Assembly (NCBI GenBank): GCA_020466095.1
Contig: CM035806.1
Span: 7,806,751-7,870,750, forward strand
Direction: 5' to 3'
Length of the DNA: 64,000 bases
From: Chlorops oryzae
Lineage: Eukaryota; Arthropoda; Insecta; Diptera; Chloropidae
The notes under the pieces are model-generated. The model was not told the origin of the DNA and searched no databases. It worked only from the letters and a program-made list of their open reading frames with translations. The first letter of the stretch is position 1; each line of letters starts with the position of its first letter. Positions 1-11,900 of the stretch are shown here, piece after piece. Position numbers and translations under genes: made by a program.

Positions 1-336
1 AGGTATGTAGAGCTTACCTGAGCTTTGTGCTTAGTTAAGCAAAGCTAATGCTAACGCTAATGATGTGCGTCGAAGTAATTCAAGTAATTAACGCTTCATC
101 GATCGATGTTCCGTCATGACTTGCCAACAACCAAACGACCCCGCCCCCCACCCCCGTCCGTCCGTACACCATTCTGCCGTTAAGGCTACACTTTGAACGT
201 TAAATAATAATTGCGGGTCACGAACGCGCTCGACATACATACATACATATAACATTACTTCATACTTTATATGTATGAAAAATAGAAATAAACAAATGGA
301 AAGTCCAAGAAAAAATTAGCACTGAAAATATCGCAC

Positions 337-576
337 ACCCTCTTCTAAGGTGACACAACTCAAAAATCGTCAATTTTCAGTTAACATATGGAGCTTGATC
401 ATAGTTCACCGCTCTACCTGCACGAAAAAATCTATTCCGTTTTTGTTATCTATAAAAAGCCGAAAAACCCGCGTCAATGCCTTTCTTCTTTTTTTTGATT
501 GACATCGAGACGCATTTTGTTTTTGGCGTTTTATGAAAAATGAGAAATTTTGAGTTGTGTCTCTTTAGAAGAGGGT
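337..576. mobile_element. Small MITE with ~27-bp terminal inverted repeats
   Basis: The left end ACCCTCTTCTAAGGTGACAC (from 337) recurs inverted at the right end (GTGTCTCTTTAGAAGAGGGT, to 576), and the match extends inwards through CAACTCAAAA. No coding capacity. Target duplication is not clear, so the superfamily is unassigned. Confidence 0.6.
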
Positions 577-1143
577 CTACGATATGACCTTATTCATGTT
601 AATCACAATAATAATTACAATTACAATCACAATCGGAATCACATGGCATGCAGAGAAGAAGAAAGCCAGTTAACGCATATACATAGGTACATACATATGT
701 ACTTATGTATGTATGTAGTAATAAGTGGAAAATAAATGCAATCTCATTCGATTTGAAGGACATTGCCGGGCGGAACAACCAACCGACCGACCAAGGAGTG
801 GTTATAATGATAGAATAAAAGTACATACATTCATACATACATACATACGTATGCACATTTATAGAATAATATTCATTGAAATTATAACGATGGAAGCAAG
901 CGCGCATAAATGTTTAAAGAGATGGAGTGTGCCTCCGGAGTGCAATTTATTTAAATTAAATTTTTCATTGTCAAAGAGAACATCAAATAACCGAGCGCAT
1001 TTGCCACGAGCAACTTTCAACAATAAACACACACTATTGGGCCGACTTTGAGGTGGGGAGACCACGCTACGGTCGGTCATTGTTGAGACATGATTGAAGA
1101 AAAATTCTTTAAAACGAATTAACAGTAGCGAAACGGATAGATA

Positions 1144-1716
1144 AAGACTGGCAGACAGACAGCCAGGCTGGCAGACAGACAGATAGACTAGCAGACAGAC
1201 GAACAGATTGACTGGCAGACAGACAGATAAGCTGGCAGACAGACAGATAGACTGGCAGACAGACAGATAGACTGGCAGACAGACAGATAGACTGGCAGAC
1301 AGATAGACTGGCAGACAGACAGATAAGCTGGCAGACAAACTGGCAGACAGACAGATAAGCTGGCTGGCAGACAGACAGATAGACTGGCAGACAGACTAGC
1401 AGACAGACTGGCAGACAGACGGACAGATAGACATACTGGCAGACAGACATACTGGCAGACAGACATACTGGCAGACAGACATACTGGCAGACAGACATAC
1501 TGGCAGACAGAATAGACTGGCAGACAGACAGATGGCAGACAGACAGACTGGCAGACATACAGACAGAAGACTGGCAGCAGACAGACTGGCTAGACTAGAC
1601 ATACTGGAAACAGATAGACATACTGGCAGACAGACATACTGGCAGACATACTGGCAGACAGACATACTGGCAGACAGACAGACTAGCAGACAGATAGACT
1701 GGCAGACAGACAGATT
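1144..1716. repeat. 20-bp CAGACAGACAGATAGACTGG minisatellite
   Basis: Imperfect tandem array of a unit close to GCAGACAGACAGATAGACTG with variants (ACATACTGG, ATAAGCTGG). It is open in several minus-strand frames (Cys/Leu/Ser repeats), which is a by-product of a repeat without stop codons and not a gene. Confidence 0.95.
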
Positions 1717-3483
1717 GAGAGATATAAAGAGAAATATTTCAAACAATTTTATTTTGATGTATTTTTAAAATTTTAATTAAATTATCTTGTATATTAAATT
1801 ATATTAAATTATTTAATTTAAAAATTAGGAAATTTACTTCTTTAGGATGCTATCCATCTTCTGTTTATTATTTCAAGATGTGCCAATATTGAGCCAAGAC
1901 AGATGCTGATACTTGACAAATATCTATGAATACCAAGCATGGACTTATTTTTTTCAAAATAGATGCTAAAGACAGATGAGAGATATAAAAATTATGAATA
2001 TATATTAAACAAAAACAATAGCAAAATATTACTTTAGTTATGATGGTATTTATTAGAAATTTAATTAGAAATATAATCTTGATAAATCATCTTTAAGCAT
2101 TATATAAAAAATTATTTAATAAATAATAATTAAATCTAATGCAAATTTACATTTGCTTTATCGTTTTAAAAAGATTGCTATCCATTAAAGCAATTTTTTT
2201 ATATATTTAAGAATGTCCATTTTGATGACGCAAACATCTATTATTGCGTCAATGCTGCATACTTACTAAACAAATTTGTCTTAAATATACCAATTGCCTA
2301 GCAGATAGGGAAAATTTCAATATTTGTTTCTCAATAATAAATTGCTAAAGTAATTTTCCATGAAGATCATACATACATACATACATACATTCATGATGTA
2401 TTAAAAACAAAAACAAAGCAACAAAAATGTCTTTATGAAGGCATATTACGCTATTGAGCACAACTTTGAGCAATAAGAAAGGCCTTCAATTTGATGAAAA
2501 TCATCTTTTTGTCGTATTGATTCAAAAAAAAATAATAATAATTGAAAAAAAAAATGGCGTCAAATCGACATAATATGTACATTTGTTATTCAAAATTTAT
2601 TCAAAAAAAGACATTCCTCCATCATTCATAAGTATATATACATTTATACCTATTTACGTCCAATCACGATGGTTCAACCTATCTCACTCGCATAGTATGC
2701 CAGATGAACAAATAAAAAAAAGAAAAAAAAAAAGCAACAACAACTGTAGATCGCACAAGTGTGGTAACGCGTTCAAAACAAGATAAGTGAAACTCGTTGT
2801 AGGCTTTCCTTTCTCATCATCATTTCAATGCCAATGTTTATGCAGGTGCGGAAAGCGCCGCTGACACTTGTGGGCCATTCTCTCGCATGCAATACGAGAG
2901 CGCACCGCATCAACATATACACACACACATACTACATATGTACATACGTACGTACAATTCACAGATGTTCATGTACATTTGTAATTCCATGCATTTTAAG
3001 CTATTCAATTTATTACATACATACGTTCATTTAAATCCACACACACACACACATTTATTCTAATATAAAAGAGTGCTTTCCGACCGACCGACGAGCCCCC
3101 CCGCCACTCCTTCGGACGCAATGAGCACTTGCAAAATTGTTTTAATCCTTTTCGTCTTTTCTCCTTTTCTTTTCTCCTGTTTTATTTTTTATTTCTCTTG
3201 TTTTTTTTTTTATCTCTTTGTTCTTTGCGATGTCTATTTATAGTACGAAACTCTCATGCTAGTATATATATATATATATACATATGTGTGTGTGTTTGTG
3301 TGGGCCGACTATGGAGGACTTAATTCTTATAAAAGCCAAAATTTCATTACAAACCACACTTGAGCGCCGTCTCGCTCTCACCTCTCATCGCTGAATGTTG
3401 CCACTGTCACTGCCACAGCAACTGCTAATACTGGACACCAGAGAAGAGGGCATCGCTGAAGGAAGCTTCTTAAATGTGGCATC

Positions 3484-3504
3484 ATGGGGAATGGCATGAA
3501 CAAG
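3484..3504 (+). CDS. DUSP exon 1 (MGNGMNK)
   Basis: Seven codons read MGNGMNK and run straight into a strong donor GTAAGT at 3505. The heptapeptide matches the start of DUSP22-type phosphatases, and the phase (0) fits exon 2, which should begin with the codons for VLPGL. The exon is too short to be found by ORF length and rests on this match plus the donor. The intron that follows is about 6.9 kb. Confidence 0.8.
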
Positions 3505-5565
3505 GTAAGTAAGCCGTAAGTAGCTTACATATCCACATAGATATCCTATCCCACCATATGCACTTTGAATGAGTTGAATTGGTAATTTGATTTCGGCTAA
3601 ACGAGAACAATATCACAACAATGACGAGAACCAACACACACCACACACACACACACACAAACGAACATAAAAATATCCAAATGTAGGGGTAGCGAGAAGG
3701 AGAGCGAGCTCGAATGAGCGAAAGCGAATGGGAGGGAAGCAAAAGGCTCAACTACGAATTGCAGTTCATTTCAAGGCTTTGGCCTTTTGTTTCTTTTGTT
3801 TCCTTTGTTTTTCGGCTATTTAGGCTATTATGGTGACAGCTTAAAATTTTAAATGACTGTCATTTAACGAAATGACTATGTGTCGTCGAAAGTCGTCAAT
3901 AATGGCGCAATGCATAAATCAGTTTTAACCAAATATAAATCACATGAAATCCCGAATTTATTTGAGCTTTCAAGGACGGCTAGAGCCTGCTTTTCGGCAG
4001 TGGAGTGAATTATGTATGTAGGCTTCTTTTTTTTTATATTAGAGTGTCCTGTATTTAAGTGTTTTTTTTTTTTTTTTTTTTTTTTTTTTTGAAAGGGTTA
4101 GTGGAGGTGATCATCGTGAAAAAATATCTAACGAATGGTGGAAAGGGTTTTCTTAATGTAAGCCTGAAGAATAAATAAGGCGAAGAAAAAAAATTTTCAA
4201 GTTTCCAAAAATAAAAAAAAAAATTTTTTTTACGTCGAAACATTGTGTTTCAGAGAAAAGAAATTTATGCAGTTTAACAGCCAATTGTGAGGCCTTTTTA
4301 AGGGTAAAAACTTATCTACAGCTAATTTGCTGTTTCAAGGATTTTTTTTTCATCCAAGTGAAAATTTCGAAATTTTTTTTCACATTTTTTGACTCTGGAA
4401 GCCATTTTGGTATGAAAAAGGTCTAATTAATATATATTTTTCTAATTTTTTTCCAAATCTCCGGTAAATTTCCTTTAAAACCATACTGCATTTGTTATCC
4501 TTTATTTGTGATCTTATCCAGGCAAAATAGAAATTCAAAAAAAAAACTTAAAATTTCTTCTAAAACTAATGCAAATTTATTTCTTCCCCATATAACTCCT
4601 CAGGGTTATATTTTTGAACCCCCTCTCAAACGATTTTTTGTTGTCCTTGATCCCGTCTACCAACTCTATAGAGAAAAACACTCTAATACCAGACACCCTG
4701 TATATTCATACCAATTTTTTTTTACAATAAAAATTTTATCCAAAATATTTCTTCTTTGAATTCATTCATTGAAATTTATACATACATACATATATGTGTA
4801 TGTATGTATTGTCTGTATGGATGTGTTTATAAAAGTAAAAAGCGACCTCCGAATTGTTGAAAATTCTTTCTTTTTCCAGGAATAGAACCACAACCACTCC
4901 GTGGGACAGTTGGCAAGGGGTTGGGGGATCCATTCATTGGATAGGGATATTGAAAGCACCTCTAGGTTTATTTATGTTAATGGCATTAACGCCCTTATGG
5001 CCTTAGGGGGCGCTGTATTTTTGTTTGCGTATTCCCTTTGCGTGATAAATTCTTCGAATGGGGAATATTTAATTATCAGTAAGGATAACTACGCTTTTTC
5101 GCGGAAAATTTTTGCGTCGACGTTTGTTTTTTTTTTTTTACTGATTAATATAATTAGCCTATGGTTCCTCGAACGTTTGCAGACTTGTTGGAAAATTTTC
5201 AAGGACAAATTTAATACAAAATTTCAATTATGTTCTTATTTGCCAATAAACTTACCTTAAAGTTTTCATATTGTTTCGAATGTAACTGGGAATCAAGCCT
5301 GGAAGGAAAAGAGAAAAAGTTTTCTATTAATTCAATCCGTCATCAAACCGAATTCCGTTATTTTGAAAATTAGCTTTTATTCTCTACGAATACTGGAGCG
5401 TAATAATTGATCAATAGCTTGAGTAATGGGACATTGAATAAGTTAGGGTAAAAGATCTGCTGTGAAGGTCAGATGATTTCTTTTTTTATAGAAAACATCC
5501 TCTCCCGTAATGGAACTGTAATTGTGCCGCTCTGCTCTTTTCCCCTTCTTATCCTTTCTTCAGTA

Positions 5566-5628
<63 letters not shown>

Positions 5629-5938
5629 ACTCCTTTCTCCATCTCTATCTCTGTCTCTCATTTCTGACGGTCTTTCTTTAAGTTTCTCTCCGTCTCTCTT
5701 TTTCTCTCTGCATCCAGGCGTTGTCTCCATCTTTCTTTCTCTCTCTATATCTAACTTCTCTATTTCCATCTTTCTCTCCATCTCTTTCTTCATGGCTCTT
5801 TCCATCTCTCTCCTTGATGCTTTCTTCATATTTTTTCATCTTTCAAAATCTCTCTTCATTTCCCTCATCGTCTCTCTTTCTTTCCTTTCCTCATATTTAT
5901 CTCTCTGTCTCTCTCCATCAATTTCTTTATATCTCGTT

Positions 5939-5984
<46 letters not shown>

Positions 5985-8900
5985 ATATCTCTTAATCTTT
6001 CTTCATCTGTCTTCATCTCTTTTCTCTCTCTTCACCTATCTCTTTATCACAACATCTCTTTCTTCATATATATCTCTCTCTCTATCTCTCTTCATTTCTT
6101 CAAATAGGTCTTACTCTATCCCTCTTTCTATCTCTCTCTCTTTATATCTCTCCATCTCCCTCTCTATCTATCTCTTTATTCCTCTCTCTATATGTTCTGC
6201 TCCCTTTGTGCCTCTTTCTTTCTCCGCGTCTCTCTCGATCTCACCATCTCTCTTGCAGTGCTATAGAAATGCTACAAAAGTATTTCTTCTAATCCTATTG
6301 TTGTAGCTACTAGCTTCTATACCTCTGTACTGCGATTTTAATTTACATACTGCCTTTTCCTCCTTCTTCCTACCTATCAAAGATCGATTTTCTTACACTT
6401 CCAGGGTTCAAGTCAATTCATTTTTTTGCCGTTGCCGTTGGATTCTGATTATTATTTATAAATATTCCTATTATCTTTAGAAGGCAAATCTTTTTCGCTT
6501 TTACTCCCGTTCTTTCAATCACTCACTTTTGCAATTTCTCTCCGTTCAACTGCACAATGAAATCCTTCAACTATTGCACTTCCATCTCGATTGATAGGTC
6601 AAGTAAAAAAAAAAAGAAAAAAACAACCTTTTCAAATTGGGTTAACCAATTCGATCAGGAATTATTTATGTCCCAAGAAATAAATTTTATATGCTCGAAA
6701 TCTCAGCCAAAAATCAATAAAACAAACGAAAAACAAATCTTTATAGGAACTAGAAAATGACTATTTTTTTTGCAACATATGTACATATGTATGTTTGTGG
6801 ATGTATGCGCTAACGTTAAAGCCAATAAGTCGAGAGAGCAGCCCCGGTTCATTATCAGGAAACTGATATATGTATGTATGTAGGTAGGTACCCACTAGCG
6901 CTAGAAAATAAAATCCGTCTTTATATTCAATTAACCCTCTCGCTTCCGCGCCATTTTCACTTCACTTCTCGCATTACCCTTTTTGTTTCAACCTGTCGAG
7001 TTGGGTCGCAAGCAGCCGCTGCCGTTGTCCCGCCCACTACACTGAGCGAATTTTATCATGATTTATTTTTTAAAAAGGGCACGCATTTTTATTCACAGTC
7101 CTTTTGATTTTCGAGCAGAACGAAAATTTCAAAAGAAAAATGGTTGAGTCAACAACATTTTTGGTTGATTCGAAAGGAAATATGTTAAATTACATTTCTT
7201 TACGTTCGGTATAATTCTCATTTGGTTTATAAAATATAGGACATATAAAATATTTATTCATCTTTGAACTTTTTAAGCATTGCGAAAGCAGTCACGACAA
7301 CGGAGTGACAAAATCGGATTAAGGGGACCTTCTGGTCTAGAATTTTTTGAAAATTGATTTTTTTTTTTTTTATATATTTCGGAAGAATAGACTTTTAAGA
7401 ATATGCTGGCAAAGTTTCGTGAAGATATTGACAATATTTGTTTTGCTACAGCCGTTTTAGTAGGTAGAGACAGCAAGCAGCGCGCTTGATCAAAGCAACT
7501 TTGAACGCGTTTATCTCAAAACTACTTTTTTTGACCTGGTGTGAATGAAAAAAAAAAAAAAACCATCGAACCGATTTGTCTGGAATTTTTATATGTTATT
7601 CATAATATCAATGGCTATGGCCCGAACTAGAATCGAATTTTTATTTCAAGAACTTCATATTTTTTCATCAAAAAAATGGTCAAAAAAAGGGGAGTTTTTG
7701 ATGGTTCAAATAAAAAATTGCGCCATTTTGTCAATTTAAAAAAAAAATTTTTTTTATTCTAGTTCCTGCCATAGCCGCATTCATTCTGATTAATAACATA
7801 TTTTTGTTTTTTTTTTTCGATTACCAGAACTGCCAAAATCTTTCACACCACGGAGGTACTTTTTCAAAGAGGGTCCACTTCAACGCCATTTTTAAAATAC
7901 CAAAAAAAAAAAAAAAAAATTACAACAACATTTTTTATTTTTTGTCAATAAAGAATATAATAAGCCTGCATACTTAGAAAATCGTTTTTTATTTGGCTTA
8001 ATACCAAAAAAAAAATCATGAAAATACCCTAAATTTTCGTGCTCTAGACCAGAAGGTCCCCTTAAGTCCATCCGATGGCTATTTTTTGGGGTTATGTTCA
8101 GCAGAGGGTCAGTTGCTTTGAACGTTAATTTAATTTGTTTTGACATTTCTTCTTTTATTGGTATTTTAGATAATTATTTTTTTTTTATTTTAATAATATC
8201 TTGTCATTTCAATTATGTCCGTGGTTAGTTCAACAATTTAAATTTAAATCCAATTTTTGAAAATTATCATTTCAATTCGACCTGAAATATGGTTGATTCA
8301 AAAGGAAAATCTTTATTTTTTCCAACAAGAAAATTGTTAAAATTAAAAATATTCCTTGTTGAAGCCGTTTTGTATGTTTTTCCATTTTGATTTAACCAGT
8401 TTTCTGGTTGATTTTTTTCTCTGTGTACCGCTGCCAGTGCATAATGCATTCAACGACTCTGCTCTTCAAGCAAGCCCTTTTTCCCCACACAGGCGCAATT
8501 AAATTTCACTATTGATACCTGCTGCTGTTGCTGCTTTGGTATGTGGGTGAAGGTGAAATGGTTTATCCGAAGGACGAAACCGTTCACACATATGTAAGTG
8601 AGCGGAAAGCAGAAAGTGCAAAGCAAGAATAAAAAAAAAAAAAAAAAAATAGAAAAAATCAAAATAAGTAAAGGGAAAAAAACTTTTCCCGCAATCAACT
8701 TTCCGCATAGTTCCGCATCAAAGTAATGAAGAAAAAAAAGATTGCAAAAAGGATTAGGACGACAGGGGAATGAAGAGCCGAAGGACAGAAGAGCGGGAGA
8801 GAGAGAGGTCTTTTGCATGCATTTTTGTAATAACGAAGCCAAACAAATCGCATATGCCGAGTTAAGAAGTCACTCTCAAATTTATGGAGCATATAAAGCT

Positions 8901-11900
8901 GTTGAACAGAAGAGCTCCTCAATCGATGGGCTTGATGGATGAATGGATGAATGAAAGAATTAGTTCGGCACATAAATGAAAAGGTCTGGGAGGTTGCACA
9001 GATTTTAAGTCGGGAGGTCGAAAAGGATTATTGAGACAAGCAGAAGTGGGAATATTTTTAATATCCATATTTTTTTTTTTTTTTTACCAATTACACCGCG
9101 AATCGGATCTGAATTGATCCTCTTCCCACTTCAGAAATAGGTATTTAAATATCTTGCTATACAATAATATACAGTGTACTCTCTCCTTGCGGACACTCCT
9201 CTTAAGCGGACACTTCTTGGACATTTTATTAAAATTAAAAAAAAAAAAAAAAAACCGGTTCTACGTTAACCCTTTAACGGAAAAGGGACACATTTTTCCC
9301 CCCACATACACATTACATTAATGATTCATAGCAACGTTATACTTAGGTATGAATAATCTTAAAAGATTTTTTTGTATACAGTTCATTTACATTAGCATAA
9401 TTTTGCAATAACATAATTTTTATAACATAATTTCAATACCATAATTTTTATAATATATATTTTACTAAGGTTCTAAGAATAGAGTTTATTATTTATTTTA
9501 TTTATTTATTATTTATTTTATTTACTTATTATTAATTACTTTTAACTTAACCCTTACAAGTAATTATTTATTATTATTTATTATTATATTACTTGTAACT
9601 TAACTCTTACAAGTAATTATTTATTATTTATTAGTTATATTTATATATTTATATTATTATTTATTTATATTTATTATTTATTATGTTATTAATTATATTT
9701 ATAATTATTATTTATTTATATATTTATAATGATTATTTATATATTTATAATGTTTATAATTTATTTATATATTTATAAGTATTATTTATTTATTATTTAT
9801 TTTATTTATTATTAATTTTATTTTTATTATTAATTTTATTTATTATTTATTATTTATTATTTATTATTATTTTATTATTATTTATTATTATTATTTATAT
9901 TTATTATTTATTATTTATTATTTATTATTTATTATTTATTATTTATTATATTATTATTTATTATTTATTATTTATTATTTATTATTTATTATTTATTCTA
10001 TTATTTATTATTTATATTATTTATTATTTATTATTTATTATTTATTATTAGTATTCATTATTTATTTATGATTACATTATTATTTATTATTTATTATTTA
10101 TTATTTATTATTTATTATTTATATTTTCTTATTATTTATTATTTATTTTATTATTTAATTTATTATTTATTATTTATTATTTATTATTGTATTATTTATT
10201 GATTTATTATTTATTATTTATTATTTATTATTTAATATTTATTATGTCCATTTCTGTAGCGCGAATTTATCATATTTAAGGGTTAACTGCATTGAGTATT
10301 CATTAATTTTACGTTCAGGATCTGCCGGGACATTTTGCACTAGCGCGAAAATTGATCCATTACGCTTTAAAGGGTTAACCACGATATTCAAATAAGCATT
10401 TTGCTATAATGTCACGCGTCTTGCCGTAAGGCCTCATTTACCAGTTGGAACTATCGCACAATAAGACCTCAGGGACAATTGTACAAATCATTCTAAATAG
10501 ACAGCATTATCATTGCTTATACATCGACAGCCCGCGATCGGCATATTTGCCGGTAAGTGCTCCTCATTTTCACCCATTTTCGTGAATTGTGATTCGCCAC
10601 AAATTAAGATTGTCGGGAAAATTGTCCAAACTCATCTCGTTTATAGGACAAGCATTATCTTTGCGTTATGGCTGCCGATACGCCCGATCAGAATCTGTCG
10701 CAATATTTCTCCGTCTGCAATGATTTTATTCATGCGGCGCGCCTGCGCGAAGGCAACGTTCTAATTCACTGCCTTGCGGGCATGTCACGCTCCGTAACGG
10801 TGGCGGTCGCCTACATTATGACCGCGACGAATCTCAATTGGAAGGAAGCACTGAAAGTGGTGCGCGCTGGACGCGCCGTTGCCAATCCGAATGCCGGCTT
10901 CCAGACGCAATTGCAGGAGTTCGAAATGTACCGCCTTGGCGAGGAGCGGCGCCGGCTGCGCGAGCGTTTCCCATCGATAGCGCTCGAACAATTGGATCGT
11001 TCCAAGTGTATGGCCGCTTTGGATAACTATGCGGAGCTGCTTCAGAATAAAGACATTTGCGAAGGTAACTGCACGCGCGGCGTCAAATGCCCAACAGGTA
11101 GGGAGACTTATCGACAAAAGAAAACGCCAACTGGCTGAACGACATTGTGAATATCTTTCACTTTCTCTCTTTCTCTTTTTCTCTTGTCTCTCTTTCTCTT
11201 TCCTCGCTTTCTCGCTTTCTCTCTTTCTATCTTTCTTTCTTTCTCTTCTTTCTCTCTTTCTCTTCTTCTCTTCTTCTCTTCTTCTCTTCTTCTCTCTCTT
11301 CTCTCTCTTCTTCTCTCCTTCTCTCCTTCTCTCCTTCTTCTCTCTTCTCTCTCTCTCTTCCTTCTCTCCTTCTCTCCTTCTCTCCTTTCTCCTTCTCTCC
11401 TTCTCTCCTTCTCTCCTTCTCTTCTCTCCTTCTCTCTCTTCTCTCCTTCTCTCCTTCTCTCCTTCTCTCCTTCTCTCCTTCTCTCCTTCTCTCCTTCTCT
11501 CCTTCTCTCCTTCTCTCCTTCTCTCCTTCTCTCCTTCTCTCCTTCTCTCCTTCTCTCCTTCTCTCCTTCTCTCTTTCTCTTCTCTCCTTCTCTCTTTCTC
11601 CTTCTCTCCTTCTCTCCTTCTCTCCTTCTCTCCTTCTCTCCTTCTCTCCTTCTCTCTTCTCTTCCTTCTCTCCTTCTCCTTCTCTTCTCTCTTTCTCTCT
11701 TTCTCTCCTTCTCTCTTTCTCTCCTTCTCTCCTTCTCTCCTTCTCTCCTTCTCTCCTTCTCTCCTTCTCTCCTTCTCTCCTTCTCTCCTTCTCTCCTTCT
11801 CTCCTTCTCTCCTTCTCTCCTTCTCTCCTTCTCTCCTTCTCTCCTTCTCTCCTTCTCTCCTTCTCTCCTTCTCTCCTTCTCTCCTTCTCTCCTTCTCTCC

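Larger units (their letters stand above)
1..3483. other. Upstream region, no gene recognised
   Basis: AT-rich DNA with scattered ACAT/CATA microsatellites. It holds the MITE at 337-576 and the minisatellite at 1144-1716; the rest, including 1720-2560, shows no conserved coding or RNA signal. The stretch just before 3484 is GC-richer and may be the 5'UTR and promoter of the phosphatase gene, but no core promoter was identified with confidence. Confidence 0.5.

Noticed and set aside
1109..1558. Cys-rich repeated minus-strand frames that look like a secreted repeat protein
   Set aside because: Produced by the 20-bp CAGACAGA minisatellite; several overlapping frames are open at once.
5566..5600. 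M1 MITE tip (CAGTACATCTCTCTC) at the start of the 5.6-kb CT array
   Set aside because: Resembles the tip, but no M1 internal words follow; not enough to assign this array to the MITE mechanism.
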